Source of the DNA: Erythrobacter oryzae
GTDB lineage: Bacteria > Pseudomonadota > Alphaproteobacteria > Sphingomonadales > Sphingomonadaceae
Direction: 5' to 3'
NCBI RefSeq assembly: GCF_030271515.1
Contig: NZ_JASCXI010000004.1
Coordinates: forward strand, 310,001 to 374,000
Length of the DNA: 64,000 nt
The position numbers and the translations under genes were made by a program. The notes beneath the pieces are model-generated. The model saw only the letters and a program-made list of their open reading frames with translations. It was not told the DNA's origin and did no database searches. Positions 46,956 through 55,969 of this stretch are shown one piece after another. Every line of letters begins with the position of its first letter. The stretch's first letter is position 1.

Positions 46956-47663
46956 ATGAGCTGGACAGACGAGCGCATCGCAACGCTCCGCAAGATGTGG
47001 GAAGGCGGCGCGACTGCCAGCGAGATCGCCACCGAACTGGGCGGGGTCAGCCGCAATGCGGTGATCGGCAAGGCGCATCGCCTCGGATTGAAGGCGCGTC
47101 CCTCCCCCGTGAAGGCGAACGAGAAGAAGAAGCCCGCCGCCGCGCCCGCGGCCAAGAAGCCGGCTGCACCCGCTCCCGCCGCTGCGCCCCGGGCGCCCGA
47201 ACCGGCAGAGCGCGCCGCTCCGGTCGAGGCGGCCGAGCGTCCCGCGCCCCGCAGCCCCGCCCCCGCCCCGCGCGCCGAGGCTCCGGCTGCCGACGCCGCC
47301 GCGCCCGCTGCTCCGGCGGAGAACCTCCCCAAGATCGTCTCGGTCGGCCCCGGCGGCTTCCTGCGGCAGGGCCCGGGCGACCAGCAGGCCCCGATCCCGC
47401 CCGCCCCGCCGCGCCGCCTCGTGCCGGCCAAGCCGAGCCCCGAGATCGCCGGCAAGACCAGCCTGCTCGACCTGTCGGACAAAGTCTGCCGCTGGCCGAT
47501 GGGCCACCCGGGCGAGCCCGACTTCCACTTCTGCGGCGAGCAGGTGAACCCGGGCTTCCCCTATTGCGTCGAGCATTGCGGCCGCGCCTATCAGGCGCAG
47601 CTGCCGCGCGGCGTGCGCCGCCCGCCCCCGCCGCTGCCCTTCGGCGGACCGAGAGTTCGGTAA
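46956..47663 (+). CDS. gcrA: Cell-cycle transcription regulator GcrA
   Basis: GcrA is an alphaproteobacterial cell-cycle regulator that binds sigma-70 holoenzyme at m6A-marked GANTC promoters. The 235-residue protein starts with the classic SWTDERIATLRKMWEGGATASEIATE helix-turn-helix and GGVSRNAVIGKAHRLGL (about 1-45), then a long Ala/Pro linker (about 46-155), then the sigma-interacting domain with LSDKVCRWPMGHP, HFCGEQV and YCVEHCGRAYQ. Three Cys/His groups suggest zinc binding or structural cysteines. This gene supports alphaproteobacterial origin. Confidence 0.95.
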   Translation: MSWTDERIATLRKMWEGGATASEIATELGGVSRNAVIGKAHRLGLKARPSPVKANEKKKPAAAPAAKKPAAPAPAAAPRAPEPAERAAPVEAAERPAPRSPAPAPRAEAPAADAAAPAAPAENLPKIVSVGPGGFLRQGPGDQQAPIPPAPPRRLVPAKPSPEIAGKTSLLDLSDKVCRWPMGHPGEPDFHFCGEQVNPGFPYCVEHCGRAYQAQLPRGVRRPPPPLPFGGPRVR

Positions 47664-47752
47664 CGCCTCCGAGTCGCCGGTGGCTCCGTTCAGCTTCGCA
47701 CCTGCGAGGCTGCCGTAGGAGACACATGAGACACTGTATAATGCCAAATTTT

Positions 47753-47795
47753 CCCCCTCCGCATACGCTCCCTTCCACGGGAGTGATGCGGGGGA
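47753..47795 (+). other. Imperfect long hairpin in gcrA-DUF481 gap
   Basis: In the 273-base gap after gcrA, nested inverted repeats (CTCCC/GGGAG inside GCAT/ATGC inside a C-run/G-run) can form a long hairpin. A TATAAT hexamer sits at 47737-47742, just upstream. It may be a terminator or part of a small RNA; no T-run follows. Confidence 0.35.
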
Positions 47796-47936
47796 GAAAG
47801 GGCGGCTGATCGGCATGAACACAGGCTGCGACAAGCAAGGTGCTGTAGGAAAGTGTTTTCTGCGCCCGCGCGCGGCAAGGCTTGCCCTCGCCCTCCACTG
47901 AACGCTAGTGAGGGTCGAACCGAAGGGAGCGCTACC

Positions 47937-48893
47937 GTGAGTGCGGGACGGATCGTCAGCTTCACCATCGCCGCTGCCCTCGCCGGGGTTGCCCAGCCTG
48001 CCCTCGCCGAGCTTCCCGAGCCCGTGCGCGCCATGATCGACGCCGCGATTGCCACCGGGGACGAGGGCAAGGTGCGCACCGTCGCGGACATCGCCAAGCA
48101 GACCAACCCGGCCGATACCGCCGAGATCGATGCCATCGTCGCCAACTTCAACACCGCCCTCGCCGCGCGCAAGAAGGCCGAGGAGGAGGCCAAGCTCGCC
48201 GCGTTGCGCGAGGCCGACCTGTTCGACAACTGGAGCGGCCGGGGCGAGCTCGGGGGCTTCCGCTCGACCGGCAACACCTCGAACACCGGCCTCACCGCCG
48301 CGCTCTCGCTCGACCGGCAGGGGATCAAGTGGCGCCACCGGTTGACGGGCCGCGCCGACTACCAGCGCGCGGGCGGGGTCACGACGCGCGAGCAGTATCT
48401 CGCGCGCTACGAGCCCAACGTGAATGTCTCGGACAATTTCTACGTCTACGCCCTCGCCCAATACGAGGCCGACCGCTTTCAGGGCTTCGATGCGCGCTAC
48501 GCGATCTCGGGCGGGATGGGCTATCAGGCGATCAAGGCCAAAGACGTCCAGCTATCCCTGAAGGCAGGCCCGGCCTACCGCGTCACCGAGTTCACCGACG
48601 GACGCAGCGAAAGCCGCATCGCCGGGCTGCTCGCGCTCGATTTCGACTGGCAGATCACCGACCGGCTAAAGCTGACGCAGGACACCAATGCGGTGGCCGA
48701 GACCGGGGGTTCGGCGGTAGCGATCATCGATTCGCGCAACACTTCGATCGATCTCGTGACCGGGCTCGACGCGGCGATCGCGAGGAAACTGAAGGCGCGG
48801 TTCTCCTATGCAGTCGAATATGACAGCAACCCGGCGCCGGGCGCGGTGCAGACCGACACGCTGAGCCGCGTGACGCTGATCTACGATTTCTGA
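47937..48893 (+). CDS. DUF481 (YdiY-like) outer-membrane protein
   Basis: The 318-residue protein has a signal peptide (IVSFTIAAALAGVAQPALA), a helical, charged region (about 25-95, KKAEEEAKLAAL), and a DUF481 beta-barrel recognised by GRGELGGFRSTGNTSNTGL and the C-terminal SRVTLIYDF. The family is of unknown function. The GTG start at 47937 has AAGGGAG seven bases upstream; an in-frame ATG at 47853 gives no signal peptide at its N-terminus. Its 3' end overlaps the convergent spermidine-synthase-like gene by 13 bases. Confidence 0.85.
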   Translation: MSAGRIVSFTIAAALAGVAQPALAELPEPVRAMIDAAIATGDEGKVRTVADIAKQTNPADTAEIDAIVANFNTALAARKKAEEEAKLAALREADLFDNWSGRGELGGFRSTGNTSNTGLTAALSLDRQGIKWRHRLTGRADYQRAGGVTTREQYLARYEPNVNVSDNFYVYALAQYEADRFQGFDARYAISGGMGYQAIKAKDVQLSLKAGPAYRVTEFTDGRSESRIAGLLALDFDWQITDRLKLTQDTNAVAETGGSAVAIIDSRNTSIDLVTGLDAAIARKLKARFSYAVEYDSNPAPGAVQTDTLSRVTLIYDF

Positions 48894-49561
48894 GCGAACC
48901 AGATGATGTGATGCGCGCCCTTGTTGTTGGGGCGCGAGCGGACGTTCCATTCGGTCACTTGGAGCCCGGTATCGTAGAGGCGCTTGCGGAAGGCCGGATC
49001 GGGCCCCGCTGACCACACCGCGAGAATGCCGCCGGGCTTCAAGGCATCGCGCGCCTTGGCGAGGCCGGTGCGCGAATAGATCCGGTTGTTGGCATCGCGC
49101 ACGATCCCGTCGGGGCCGTTATCGACATCGAGCAGGATCGCATCGAACTTGTCGCAGGTGCCGTCGTTCGCGTCATCGATCAGCGCGGCGACATCGCAGA
49201 TCTTCAGGTCGAGCCGCGGGTCCGACAGGCCCTCCCCCGTCAGCGCCACCATCGGCCCCTTGGCCCAGTCGATGATCACCTCGGAAATCTCGGCCACGAC
49301 GATCTGCGCCTTGGGGCCGAGCTTGGCGGCGGCGGCGCGGTAGGTGAAGCCCATGCCGTAGCCGCCGATCAGGATGCGGGCGTTGGCCTTGCCCAGCCGG
49401 TCGATGGTGAGATCGGCCAGCTGCTCTTCCGAGAACCGCATCCGCGTGCTCATCAGCTCGTTGCGGCCCATCACGATCATGAAGTGACCGGCATGGGTGT
49501 AGAGTTCGAGGGTGACGCCGTCCTCGATCTGGGTGGTGTCTAGAAGTTCGCGCTGGAGCAT
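48881..49561 (-). CDS. Spermidine synthase-like methyltransferase-fold protein
   Basis: The 226-residue Rossmann protein resembles spermidine synthase: GGYGMGFTYRAA in place of the usual GGG-D-G loop, VAEISEVIIDWAK, and LLDVDNGPDGIVR. The spermidine synthase catalytic Asp region (YDVI-x-D) here is DAILLDVDNGPD. The short length (spermidine synthases are about 280) and missing N-terminal beta-sheet suggest a methyltransferase or polyamine-transferase relative without proven activity. It lies 72 bases downstream of the pnp stop on the same strand, beyond the pnp terminator. Confidence 0.8.
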   Translation of the reverse strand: MLQRELLDTTQIEDGVTLELYTHAGHFMIVMGRNELMSTRMRFSEEQLADLTIDRLGKANARILIGGYGMGFTYRAAAAKLGPKAQIVVAEISEVIIDWAKGPMVALTGEGLSDPRLDLKICDVAALIDDANDGTCDKFDAILLDVDNGPDGIVRDANNRIYSRTGLAKARDALKPGGILAVWSAGPDPAFRKRLYDTGLQVTEWNVRSRPNNKGAHHIIWFAQKS

Positions 49562-49581
49562 CGGTGCAAATCCAAAAGCAA

Positions 49582-49607
49582 GGCCGCCCGGATCGCTCCG
49601 GGCGGCC
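49582..49607 (-). terminator. Terminator of pnp
   Basis: A perfect 10-bp stem (GGCCGCCCGG / CCGGGCGGCC) around a 6-base loop, followed on the minus strand by TTGCTTTTGG. It lies 27 bases after the pnp stop. Confidence 0.75.
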
Positions 49608-49633
49608 TCTTGTTCATACCTCAGGAGAGGCGA

Positions 49634-51925
49634 TTAGTCCTTCAGGAAGTCGGGCAGGCCGGCAGGGCCGCTGTCACGCTCGCGCCCGCCGCGGTCACCG
49701 CCGCCGCGACCACCACGGTCGCCGCCACGGCCACGGTCGCCGCCGCCGCGGGGCCCGCGACGGTCGCCGCGATCACCACGGTCGCCGCGCGGTTCACGCG
49801 GTTCGCGGGGCGGACGGGTGTCTTCCAGCTCTTCGCCGGTTTCCTGGTCGACCACGCGCATCGACAGGCGGACCTTGCCGCGCTGGTCGATCTCGAGGAC
49901 CTTGACCTTCACTTCCATGCCTTCGGAGACGACATCGGTGGGCTTTTCGACCCGCTCGTTGCGCATCTCCGAGACGTGGACGAGACCGTCCTTGCCGCCC
50001 ATGAAGTTCACGAAGGCGCCGAAATCGACGATGTTGACGACCTTGCCGTTGTAGATCTTGCCGACTTCGGCTTCCTCGACGATGCCGAGGATCCACTTCT
50101 TCGCCGCTTCGATCTCGTCGAGGTTCGAGGACGAGATCTTGATCACGCCTTCATCGTCGATGTCGACCTTGGCGCCGGTTTCGGCGACGATCTCGCGGAT
50201 CACCTTGCCGCCGGTGCCGATGACGTCGCGGATCTTCGACTTGTCGATCTGGATCGTCTCGATGCGCGGCGCGTGCTTGCTGACTTCGGTGCGGGCACCG
50301 GTCAGGGCCTTGGCCATTTCGCCCAGGATGTGCTGGCGGCCGGCCTTGGCCTGCTCCAGCGCCTTGGCCATGATCTCCTGCGTGATGCCGGCGACCTTGA
50401 TGTCCATCTGCATCGTGGTGATGCCTTCGGCGGTCCCGGCGACCTTGAAGTCCATGTCGCCGAGGTGGTCTTCATCGCCCAGAATGTCCGAGAGGACAGC
50501 GAATTCGTCACCTTCGAGGATCAGGCCCATCGCGATGCCCGAAACCGGAGCCTTCACCGGAACGCCCGCGTCCATCATCGACAGACAGCCGCCGCAGACG
50601 GTCGCCATCGAGGACGAGCCATTCGACTCGGTGATGTCGCTGAGAACGCGGATGGTGTAGGGGAAGTCTTCCTTGCTCGGCAGCACGGGGTTGAGCGCGC
50701 GCCAGGCGAGCTTGCCGTGACCGACTTCGCGGCGACCCGGCGCGCCGAAGCGGCCCACTTCACCGACCGAATAGGGCGGGAAGTTGTAGTGCAGCATGAA
50801 GCTGGAATAGCTGAGGCCTTCCAGACCGTCGATCATCTGCTCGCTGTCCTTGGTGCCCAAGGTGGTGGTGCAGATCGCCTGGGTCTCGCCGCGGGTGAAG
50901 AGCGAGGAGCCGTGGGTGCGCGGGAGGAAGCCGACGATGGCTTCGATCGGGCGGACCTGATCGAGCTTGCGGCCGTCGATGCGCTGGCCATCCTTGAGGA
51001 TCGCGGTGCGCACGATTTCGGCTTCGAGCTTCTTCATCAGCTTGCCCGCGACCATCTGGGTCTGGCCGCCTTCGTCCGCGAACGCCGCCTTGGCCTTGGC
51101 CCGGGCTTCGTTCAGCAGGTTCGAACGCTGCGACTTGTCGGTGACCTTGTAGGCCGCCGCGATGTCGGCACCGATCAGCTCCTTGAGCTTGGCCTTCATG
51201 TCGGCGGTGTTGTCGCTGGTGTCGACGTCCCACGGATCCTTGGCGGCCTTCTCGGCGAGGTCGACGATCGCGCCGATGACCTTGCGGATCTCGTCATGCG
51301 CAAACATGACGGCGCCGAGCATTTCGTCCTCGGTCAGTTCCTTGGCTTCGGATTCGACCATCATCACCGCGTTGTGGGTCGCGGCGACCACGAGGTCGAG
51401 ACGGCCTTCGGCGAGCGCCTTGTCCTGCTTCGGGTTGAGGACATATTCGCCATCGATGTAGCCGACGCGCGCGGCGCCGATCGGGCCCATGAAGGGCACG
51501 CCCGAGATGGTGAGCGCAGCCGAAGCCGCGATCATCGCGACGATGTCAGCCTCGGTCTCGCCGTCGAACGACAGGACCTGCGCGATCACGTTGATCTCGT
51601 TGTAGAAGCCTTCGGGGAACAGCGGACGGATCGGACGGTCGATCAGGCGGCTGGTGAGCGTTTCCTTCTCGGTCGCGCCGCGTTCACGCTTGAAGAAGCC
51701 GCCGGGGATGCGCCCAGCAGCCGAGAACTTTTCCTGATAGTGGACGGTGAGCGGGAAGAAGTCCTGCCCTTCCTTGACGCTCTTGGCGGCGGTCACGGCG
51801 CACAGCACCACGGTTTCGCCATAGGTGGCCAGAACGGCGCCATCGGCCTGACGGGCAATACGCCCGGTTTCCAGAGTGAGGGTCTTTCCGCCCCACTCCA
51901 GCGATACGGTTTTCGTGTCGAACAT
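49634..51925 (-). CDS. pnp: Polyribonucleotide nucleotidyltransferase (PNPase)
   Basis: PNPase degrades RNA 3' to 5' phosphorolytically and belongs to the degradosome. The 763-residue protein has two RNase PH domains (the first from [16 protein letters not shown], the second around [22 protein letters not shown]), a KH domain ([14 protein letters not shown]), an S1 domain ([27 protein letters not shown]), and an Arg/Gly-rich C-terminal tail of about 50 residues ending LPDFLKD. The tail is longer than in E. coli, as in many alphaproteobacteria. It is the last gene of the translation block. Confidence 0.97.
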   Translation of the reverse strand: MFDTKTVSLEWGGKTLTLETGRIARQADGAVLATYGETVVLCAVTAAKSVKEGQDFFPLTVHYQEKFSAAGRIPGGFFKRERGATEKETLTSRLIDRPIRPLFPEGFYNEINVIAQVLSFDGETEADIVAMIAASAALTISGVPFMGPIGAARVGYIDGEYVLNPKQDKALAEGRLDLVVAATHNAVMMVESEAKELTEDEMLGAVMFAHDEIRKVIGAIVDLAEKAAKDPWDVDTSDNTADMKAKLKELIGADIAAAYKVTDKSQRSNLLNEARAKAKAAFADEGGQTQMVAGKLMKKLEAEIVRTAILKDGQRIDGRKLDQVRPIEAIVGFLPRTHGSSLFTRGETQAICTTTLGTKDSEQMIDGLEGLSYSSFMLHYNFPPYSVGEVGRFGAPGRREVGHGKLAWRALNPVLPSKEDFPYTIRVLSDITESNGSSSMATVCGGCLSMMDAGVPVKAPVSGIAMGLILEGDEFAVLSDILGDEDHLGDMDFKVAGTAEGITTMQMDIKVAGITQEIMAKALEQAKAGRQHILGEMAKALTGARTEVSKHAPRIETIQIDKSKIRDVIGTGGKVIREIVAETGAKVDIDDEGVIKISSSNLDEIEAAKKWILGIVEEAEVGKIYNGKVVNIVDFGAFVNFMGGKDGLVHVSEMRNERVEKPTDVVSEGMEVKVKVLEIDQRGKVRLSMRVVDQETGEELEDTRPPREPREPRGDRGDRGDRRGPRGGGDRGRGGDRGGRGGGDRGGRERDSGPAGLPDFLKD

Positions 51926-52068
51926 TGGTTTTCCTTCTGACCCGCGCGGCCATATTGCCGGGCGGGGCCTCATGTGCCGGGGAAACAACCGTCCCGGTCC
52001 GGTGCGGGGCACTGGTCTGGCCCCGGGGCGATGCAGACCGGATGCCTACCAAGCCCCATATGCAGAAA

Positions 52069-52089
52069 GGGCGGCCCTTTGAGCCGCCC
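52069..52089 (-). terminator. Hairpin between rpsO and pnp
   Basis: GGGCGGC and GCCGCCC form a 7-bp stem with a 7-base loop, followed on the minus strand by TTTC. It lies in the 177-base rpsO-pnp gap, a place where such hairpins commonly give partial termination or RNA processing. Confidence 0.5.
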
Positions 52090-52102
52090 CCTCGCAAAAC
52101 TC

Positions 52103-52372
52103 TTACTTACGCAGACCCAGCTTCTGGATCAGGGCGTTGTAGCGCTCGACATCCTTCTTCTTGAGGTAGGCGAGCAGCGTGCGACGCTTGTTGACCATCA
52201 TCAGCAGGCCACGACGCGAGTGGTTGTCCTTGTGGTGATCCTTGAAGTGCTCGGTGAGGTTGCGGATGCGCTCGGTGAGGATCGCGACCTGGACTTCCGG
52301 GCTGCCGGTGTCCTTGGGATCACGGGCGTTCGAGGTGATAATTTCCTGCTTCTTTTCGGCGGTCACCGACAT
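52103..52372 (-). CDS. rpsO: 30S ribosomal protein S15
   Basis: S15 binds 16S rRNA early in small-subunit assembly. The 89-residue protein is the exact family length, with [27 protein letters not shown], the [28 protein letters not shown] core and a Gly-Leu-Arg-Lys end. In many bacteria S15 also represses its own mRNA. It lies directly between truB and pnp, the conserved order. Confidence 0.98.
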   Translation of the reverse strand: MSVTAEKKQEIITSNARDPKDTGSPEVQVAILTERIRNLTEHFKDHHKDNHSRRGLLMMVNKRRTLLAYLKKKDVERYNALIQKLGLRK

Positions 52373-52384
52373 GATATTCTCTTT

Positions 52385-53305
52385 CTACTCAGCGACATCG
52401 GGAAGGTTGAACCCGCGCACGACCGTGGCTGTGCCATCCGAAATTTCCATCAGCGCCACCGGGACGGAGCCCAGCTTGGCGAGGTAGAGCCCGGATGAAT
52501 GGGGCATGCCAGACAGCACCCGGCCCTGTCGGACCGCCTGCGCGCTTGTCTGGTCGAGGCTTAGGGCCGGGATGTCGTCCAGCCCCGCCTCCAGCGGCAG
52601 GAGGAGGTGTTCAAGGCCCCGCCCCTTAGCGCTTTCCTCCATGAAGTCCAGCGAAATCGCCTGTTCCTCGCGGAAGGGCCCGGCCTTGATGCGGCGCAGA
52701 TAGGTGACATGGCCGCAGGTGCCAAGGGCATGGGCGATGTCGCGTGCGAGGCTGCGGATGTAGGTGCCCTTGGAGACGTGGGCGACGAGAGTTGCATCGT
52801 CCAGCGTGCCCTGCCCTTCGACACGGGTGACGGTGAGCGAATGGATCGTGACGGCACGCGACTTCAGCTCAACCGCCTCCCCTGCCCGCGCCAGATCATA
52901 GGCGCGCTGGCCGTCGACTTTGAGCGCGGAATAGGCGGGCGGCACCTGCTCGATCGGCCCGGTGAAGCGGGGGAGGACCGCCTCTACCTCCGCCAGCGTC
53001 GGCCGCACATCGCTGGTCGCAATCACGGGCCCCTCGGTATCGAGCGTGTCGGTCTCCTCGCCGAACCGGATCGTGAAGGCGTAGATCTTGTCGCTGTCCA
53101 GCATCCGCCCGGCGAGCTTGGTCGCCTCGCCCAGCGCGATCGGCAGCACGCCTTCGGCCAGCGGATCGAGCGTGCCCCCATGCCCGACCTTGGTTTTCGC
53201 ATAGCCGTTCTGCCGCAGCACGCGCTTGACCGCGCTCACGCCTTGCGTGCTGCCCATCCCCTTCGGCTTGTTGAGGATCAGCCAGCCTGACAGCGGCGCG
53301 CTCAT
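52385..53305 (-). CDS. truB: tRNA pseudouridine(55) synthase TruB
   Basis: TruB makes pseudouridine 55 in the T-loop of tRNAs. The 306-residue protein has the nucleophile motif GHGGTLDPLAEGVLPIALG (Asp in GTLDP), the GWLILNKPKGMGSTQ start and KGTYIRSLARDIAHALG. The ATG at 53305 overlaps the tdk stop as ATGA; an earlier in-frame ATG at 53338 adds an unlikely 11 residues inside tdk. It sits in the conserved rbfA-truB-rpsO-pnp order, but tdk has been inserted before it. Confidence 0.95.
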   Translation of the reverse strand: MSAPLSGWLILNKPKGMGSTQGVSAVKRVLRQNGYAKTKVGHGGTLDPLAEGVLPIALGEATKLAGRMLDSDKIYAFTIRFGEETDTLDTEGPVIATSDVRPTLAEVEAVLPRFTGPIEQVPPAYSALKVDGQRAYDLARAGEAVELKSRAVTIHSLTVTRVEGQGTLDDATLVAHVSKGTYIRSLARDIAHALGTCGHVTYLRRIKAGPFREEQAISLDFMEESAKGRGLEHLLLPLEAGLDDIPALSLDQTSAQAVRQGRVLSGMPHSSGLYLAKLGSVPVALMEISDGTATVVRGFNLPDVAE

Positions 53306-53877
53306 CCGTTCAGGGCTTCCGAAAAATGCTTGCGGCACAGCGCGACATAGCGGTCGTTGCCGCCGATCTCGGTCTGCTGCCCCTGCCTGACCGCCGCGCC
53401 GCTTTCATCGACCCTGAGGTTCATCGTCGCCTTGCGGCCGCAGTGGCACACGGCCTTGAGCTCCACCAGCGCGTCCGCGATCCCCAGCAGGACCGCCGAG
53501 CCGGGGAACAGCGCCCCCTGAAAATCGGTCCTGAGGCCATAGCACAGCACTGGTATCCCGCCCTCGTCCGCCAGCCGTGCGAGCTGCCACACCTGCTCCG
53601 CCGTCAGGAACTGCGCCTCGTCGACCAGCACGCAATCGAGCGGCTCCACCTTGTGCGCGGCGCTGACGACCGCCCACAGATCGGTTTCGGGCGTGAACTT
53701 GTGCGCCTCGCTCTCGAGCCCGATGCGGCTCCTCACCATGCCCTGCGACCGGCTGTCGAGCGCGGCGGTCCACAGCATGGTGCGCATCCCGCGTTCGCGG
53801 TAATTGAAATCGGCCTGCAACAGGTGCGAGGATTTGCCTGCATTCATGCTGGCGTAGTAGAAGTAGAGCTTGGCCAT
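53302..53877 (-). CDS. tdk: Thymidine kinase (type II)
   Basis: The 191-residue protein phosphorylates thymidine for the salvage pathway. It has the P-loop ASMNAGKSSHLL (about 9-17), the Walker B-type DCVLVDEAQFL, the lid region YGLRTDFQGALF and zinc cysteines in CHCGRKATMNLR and CRKHF. The length fits the family. It overlaps truB by four bases, so it is translated together with it. This position between rbfA and truB is not the usual location. Confidence 0.95.
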   Translation of the reverse strand: MAKLYFYYASMNAGKSSHLLQADFNYRERGMRTMLWTAALDSRSQGMVRSRIGLESEAHKFTPETDLWAVVSAAHKVEPLDCVLVDEAQFLTAEQVWQLARLADEGGIPVLCYGLRTDFQGALFPGSAVLLGIADALVELKAVCHCGRKATMNLRVDESGAAVRQGQQTEIGGNDRYVALCRKHFSEALNG

Positions 53878-53957
53878 CGCGGCTGCCTATCGCTTTGCTG
53901 CGCTACGGGCGAGCGCGATGTGAACCTTTTGCGCAAGTCATGCGTATCGGAGATTGT

Positions 53958-54542
53958 ATGAACCGCGCCCGTCCCCTCACCCGCCTTCTGCCGCTGCCGC
54001 TGCTGGCCGCCTTCGCGCTCGCCAACACGGCGAGCGCCCCGCAGCGATACACGCTCGATGCTTCGGCCAGCAATGTCTCGGCCAAGGTTCCCTTCTTCGG
54101 ACTCGCCAGCAAGACCGCCAAGTTCCCGCGGATGGAGGGTGCGGTGACGATCGTCCCCGGCGCGCCCGAGAAAGCGATGATCGACGTGACCTTCGATGCG
54201 ACCGCGATCCAGGCGCCCGACAGCGTCACGCTGGCGCGGCTGCGCGGTGACAAGTTCTTCTGGGTCGAGAAATACCCCACGATCCGCTTCACGGGCCGCT
54301 CGCTCAAGCTCGCGAGCGCGACCAAGGGCACGGTGTCAGGCGATCTGACCGCGCGCGGCGTGACGAAGCCGGCGACGCTCGCCGTGACCTTCGATGCCGA
54401 TCCGGTGCGCAATGTCGGCAAGCCCATCAGCTTCACCGGAACGACGACCATCGACCGGCGGCAGTTCGGGATGACGAGCTACCAGCTGATCGTCGGCAAC
54501 AAGGTCGACATCACGCTGAAGGCGCGGATGGTGCCGCGTTAG
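53958..54542 (+). CDS. YceI-family lipocalin-like periplasmic protein
   Basis: The 194-residue protein has a signal peptide ([18 protein letters not shown]) and a YceI domain: [36 protein letters not shown]-like [12 protein letters not shown], and the [18 protein letters not shown] signature. YceI proteins bind isoprenoid-type lipids in a barrel. Unlike classic members the His of the first strands (HSxxxFxxxH) is absent. GGAG precedes the ATG at 53958. It is the only rightward gene in the translation block and converges on rbfA with a 4-base overlap. Confidence 0.88.
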   Translation: MNRARPLTRLLPLPLLAAFALANTASAPQRYTLDASASNVSAKVPFFGLASKTAKFPRMEGAVTIVPGAPEKAMIDVTFDATAIQAPDSVTLARLRGDKFFWVEKYPTIRFTGRSLKLASATKGTVSGDLTARGVTKPATLAVTFDADPVRNVGKPISFTGTTTIDRRQFGMTSYQLIVGNKVDITLKARMVPR

Positions 54543-54943
54543 TCGTCCTCGTCCGCGAGATCGCGCGCCACCTTGGGGTCGCGCAGCAGCGCCTCGATGC
54601 GGTCGGCCTCGGCGAAGCTCTCGTCCTTGCGGAAGCGCAGCTTGGGGGCGAATTTGAGGCCCAAGCGCTGAGCGACCTCGCGCTGGAGGAAGGCGGTGTT
54701 CTGCCTGAGGGCATGGACGACTTCCTCGTCGCCGGCCCCCAGCAAGGGCTTCACATAGGCCGTCGCGTGGCGCAGGTCGGGGGTCATGCGCACCTCGGTG
54801 ACCGAGATGTGCGAAGCGCTCACCACATCGTCATGCACCTCGCCGCGCGCGAGCAGTTCCGAGAGGATATGCCGCACCCGCTCGCCCACCTTGAGGACGC
54901 GGACCGATTGCTGTTCGGCGGTGAAGGGTTGTTTGGCGGCCAT
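54539..54943 (-). CDS. rbfA: Ribosome-binding factor A
   Basis: RbfA helps maturation of the 30S subunit. The 134-residue protein has a KH-like domain with [40 protein letters not shown] and [26 protein letters not shown], a near-perfect match to the family pattern. It ends with an Asp-rich tail. Its stop overlaps the yceI-like gene on the other strand by four bases. Confidence 0.95.
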   Translation of the reverse strand: MAAKQPFTAEQQSVRVLKVGERVRHILSELLARGEVHDDVVSASHISVTEVRMTPDLRHATAYVKPLLGAGDEEVVHALRQNTAFLQREVAQRLGLKFAPKLRFRKDESFAEADRIEALLRDPKVARDLADEDD

Positions 54944-54947
54944 GGCG

Positions 54948-55505
54948 TCAGGTCATCTTCGACAGGAGGTTCTTGAGCGAGTTCATGTTGCGCGCCGTGC
55001 CCTTGCAGCGGAGCCTGCGCTCCAGCGTCTTGTTCGACAGGTCCGACACGCCCACCCCGTGGACATAGTCGAGAAACAGCACGCGGTCACCCATCGCCAA
55101 CCGCTCGCCGCCCCGGGCGCGGTGGTCCGCCACAAGCTGATCGAAATCCGCGCGGTCCGGTTGCCGGCTCAGGAAGATCGAGTGGACCATCTTGTCCGAT
55201 CCATGCTGCGGACCGGTGCCGTGGAACGGGTTTTCGTCAATCGCGGCGCGGACCTCTTCGCGAGTGCGGACCATGGCGCAGGATTTGAACCCGTAGCGCG
55301 CGGCAATCACGCTTTCGAGCGCGGCTTCGATGCCGGCCGGATCGCGATTGTCGCTCAGAACGACATTGCCGCTGGCTGCAACCGTCACGACGTCGCGAAA
55401 CCCGGCCTCCTCCAGCGCAAGCTTGAGATCGGCCATTGCGATCCGGTTGCCGCCCACATTGATGCTGCCCAGCAGCGCCAGATAGCGCCGGTCCCCCTCG
55501 GGCAT
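54948..55505 (-). CDS. DUF1697 family protein
   Basis: The 185-residue protein matches DUF1697 (pattern [34 protein letters not shown], and [19 protein letters not shown]). The family function is not established; it folds as a ferredoxin-like alpha/beta protein. The start overlaps the thioesterase stop by one base (TAATG), and rbfA follows after four bases, so it belongs to the infB transcript as an insertion. Confidence 0.85.
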   Translation of the reverse strand: MPEGDRRYLALLGSINVGGNRIAMADLKLALEEAGFRDVVTVAASGNVVLSDNRDPAGIEAALESVIAARYGFKSCAMVRTREEVRAAIDENPFHGTGPQHGSDKMVHSIFLSRQPDRADFDQLVADHRARGGERLAMGDRVLFLDYVHGVGVSDLSNKTLERRLRCKGTARNMNSLKNLLSKMT

Positions 55506-55948
55506 TATCGCTTCATTCCTGACTCGGTCGGCGTCGGCTTTGCCGTGGGAATCGCGGTCGAGGTGGCGCGGGCGTGGATCGTGCCATCCTCCCCGCGTAG
55601 CTCGCCTTCGAGGAACACCACCCGCTGCCCGGCTTTCACCACCCGGCCGGTGCCGATGATCGTCGCGCCCTCGGGGATCAGGCGGATGAGGCTCATCGAA
55701 ATCTCGAGGTTGAGCGGCGCCATGACGCCGCCGGTGGCCGCGACGTAGGCATAGCCCATCACGTCATCGAGATAGCCAGCTACCAGTCCGCCCTGCACGC
55801 CGCCGCGCCAGGTGCAGACCTCGCGCTTGACGGTGAAGCGCATGGTCGCGGTCTGGGTCGCCTCGTCGAAGCTGACGAACTCGGAGCCCAGCAGCGCGGT
55901 ATGGGGGGATTGGACCCACGAGCCCTCTCCCGGTTCATACTCTCCCAT
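55505..55948 (-). CDS. PaaI-type hotdog thioesterase
   Basis: The 147-residue hotdog-fold protein resembles PaaI-type acyl-CoA thioesterases (pattern VCTWRGGVQGGLVAGYLDDVMGYA followed by NLEISMSLIRLIPEGATIIGTGRVVKAGQRVVFLEGEL). The helix with GGLVAGYLDDVMG holds the catalytic acid in this family. The N-terminus (about 20 residues) is unusual and polar. It lies 21 bases after infB and precedes DUF1697 with overlap, so both are guests in the translation operon. Confidence 0.82.
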   Translation of the reverse strand: MGEYEPGEGSWVQSPHTALLGSEFVSFDEATQTATMRFTVKREVCTWRGGVQGGLVAGYLDDVMGYAYVAATGGVMAPLNLEISMSLIRLIPEGATIIGTGRVVKAGQRVVFLEGELRGEDGTIHARATSTAIPTAKPTPTESGMKR

Positions 55949-55969
55949 GCAAGACCTCCTCTAAGCGGC

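Noticed and set aside
49610-51940. Rightward open frame opposite pnp (776 codons)
   Set aside because: pnp is certain from its KH and S1 domains; the antisense frame has no recognisable fold.
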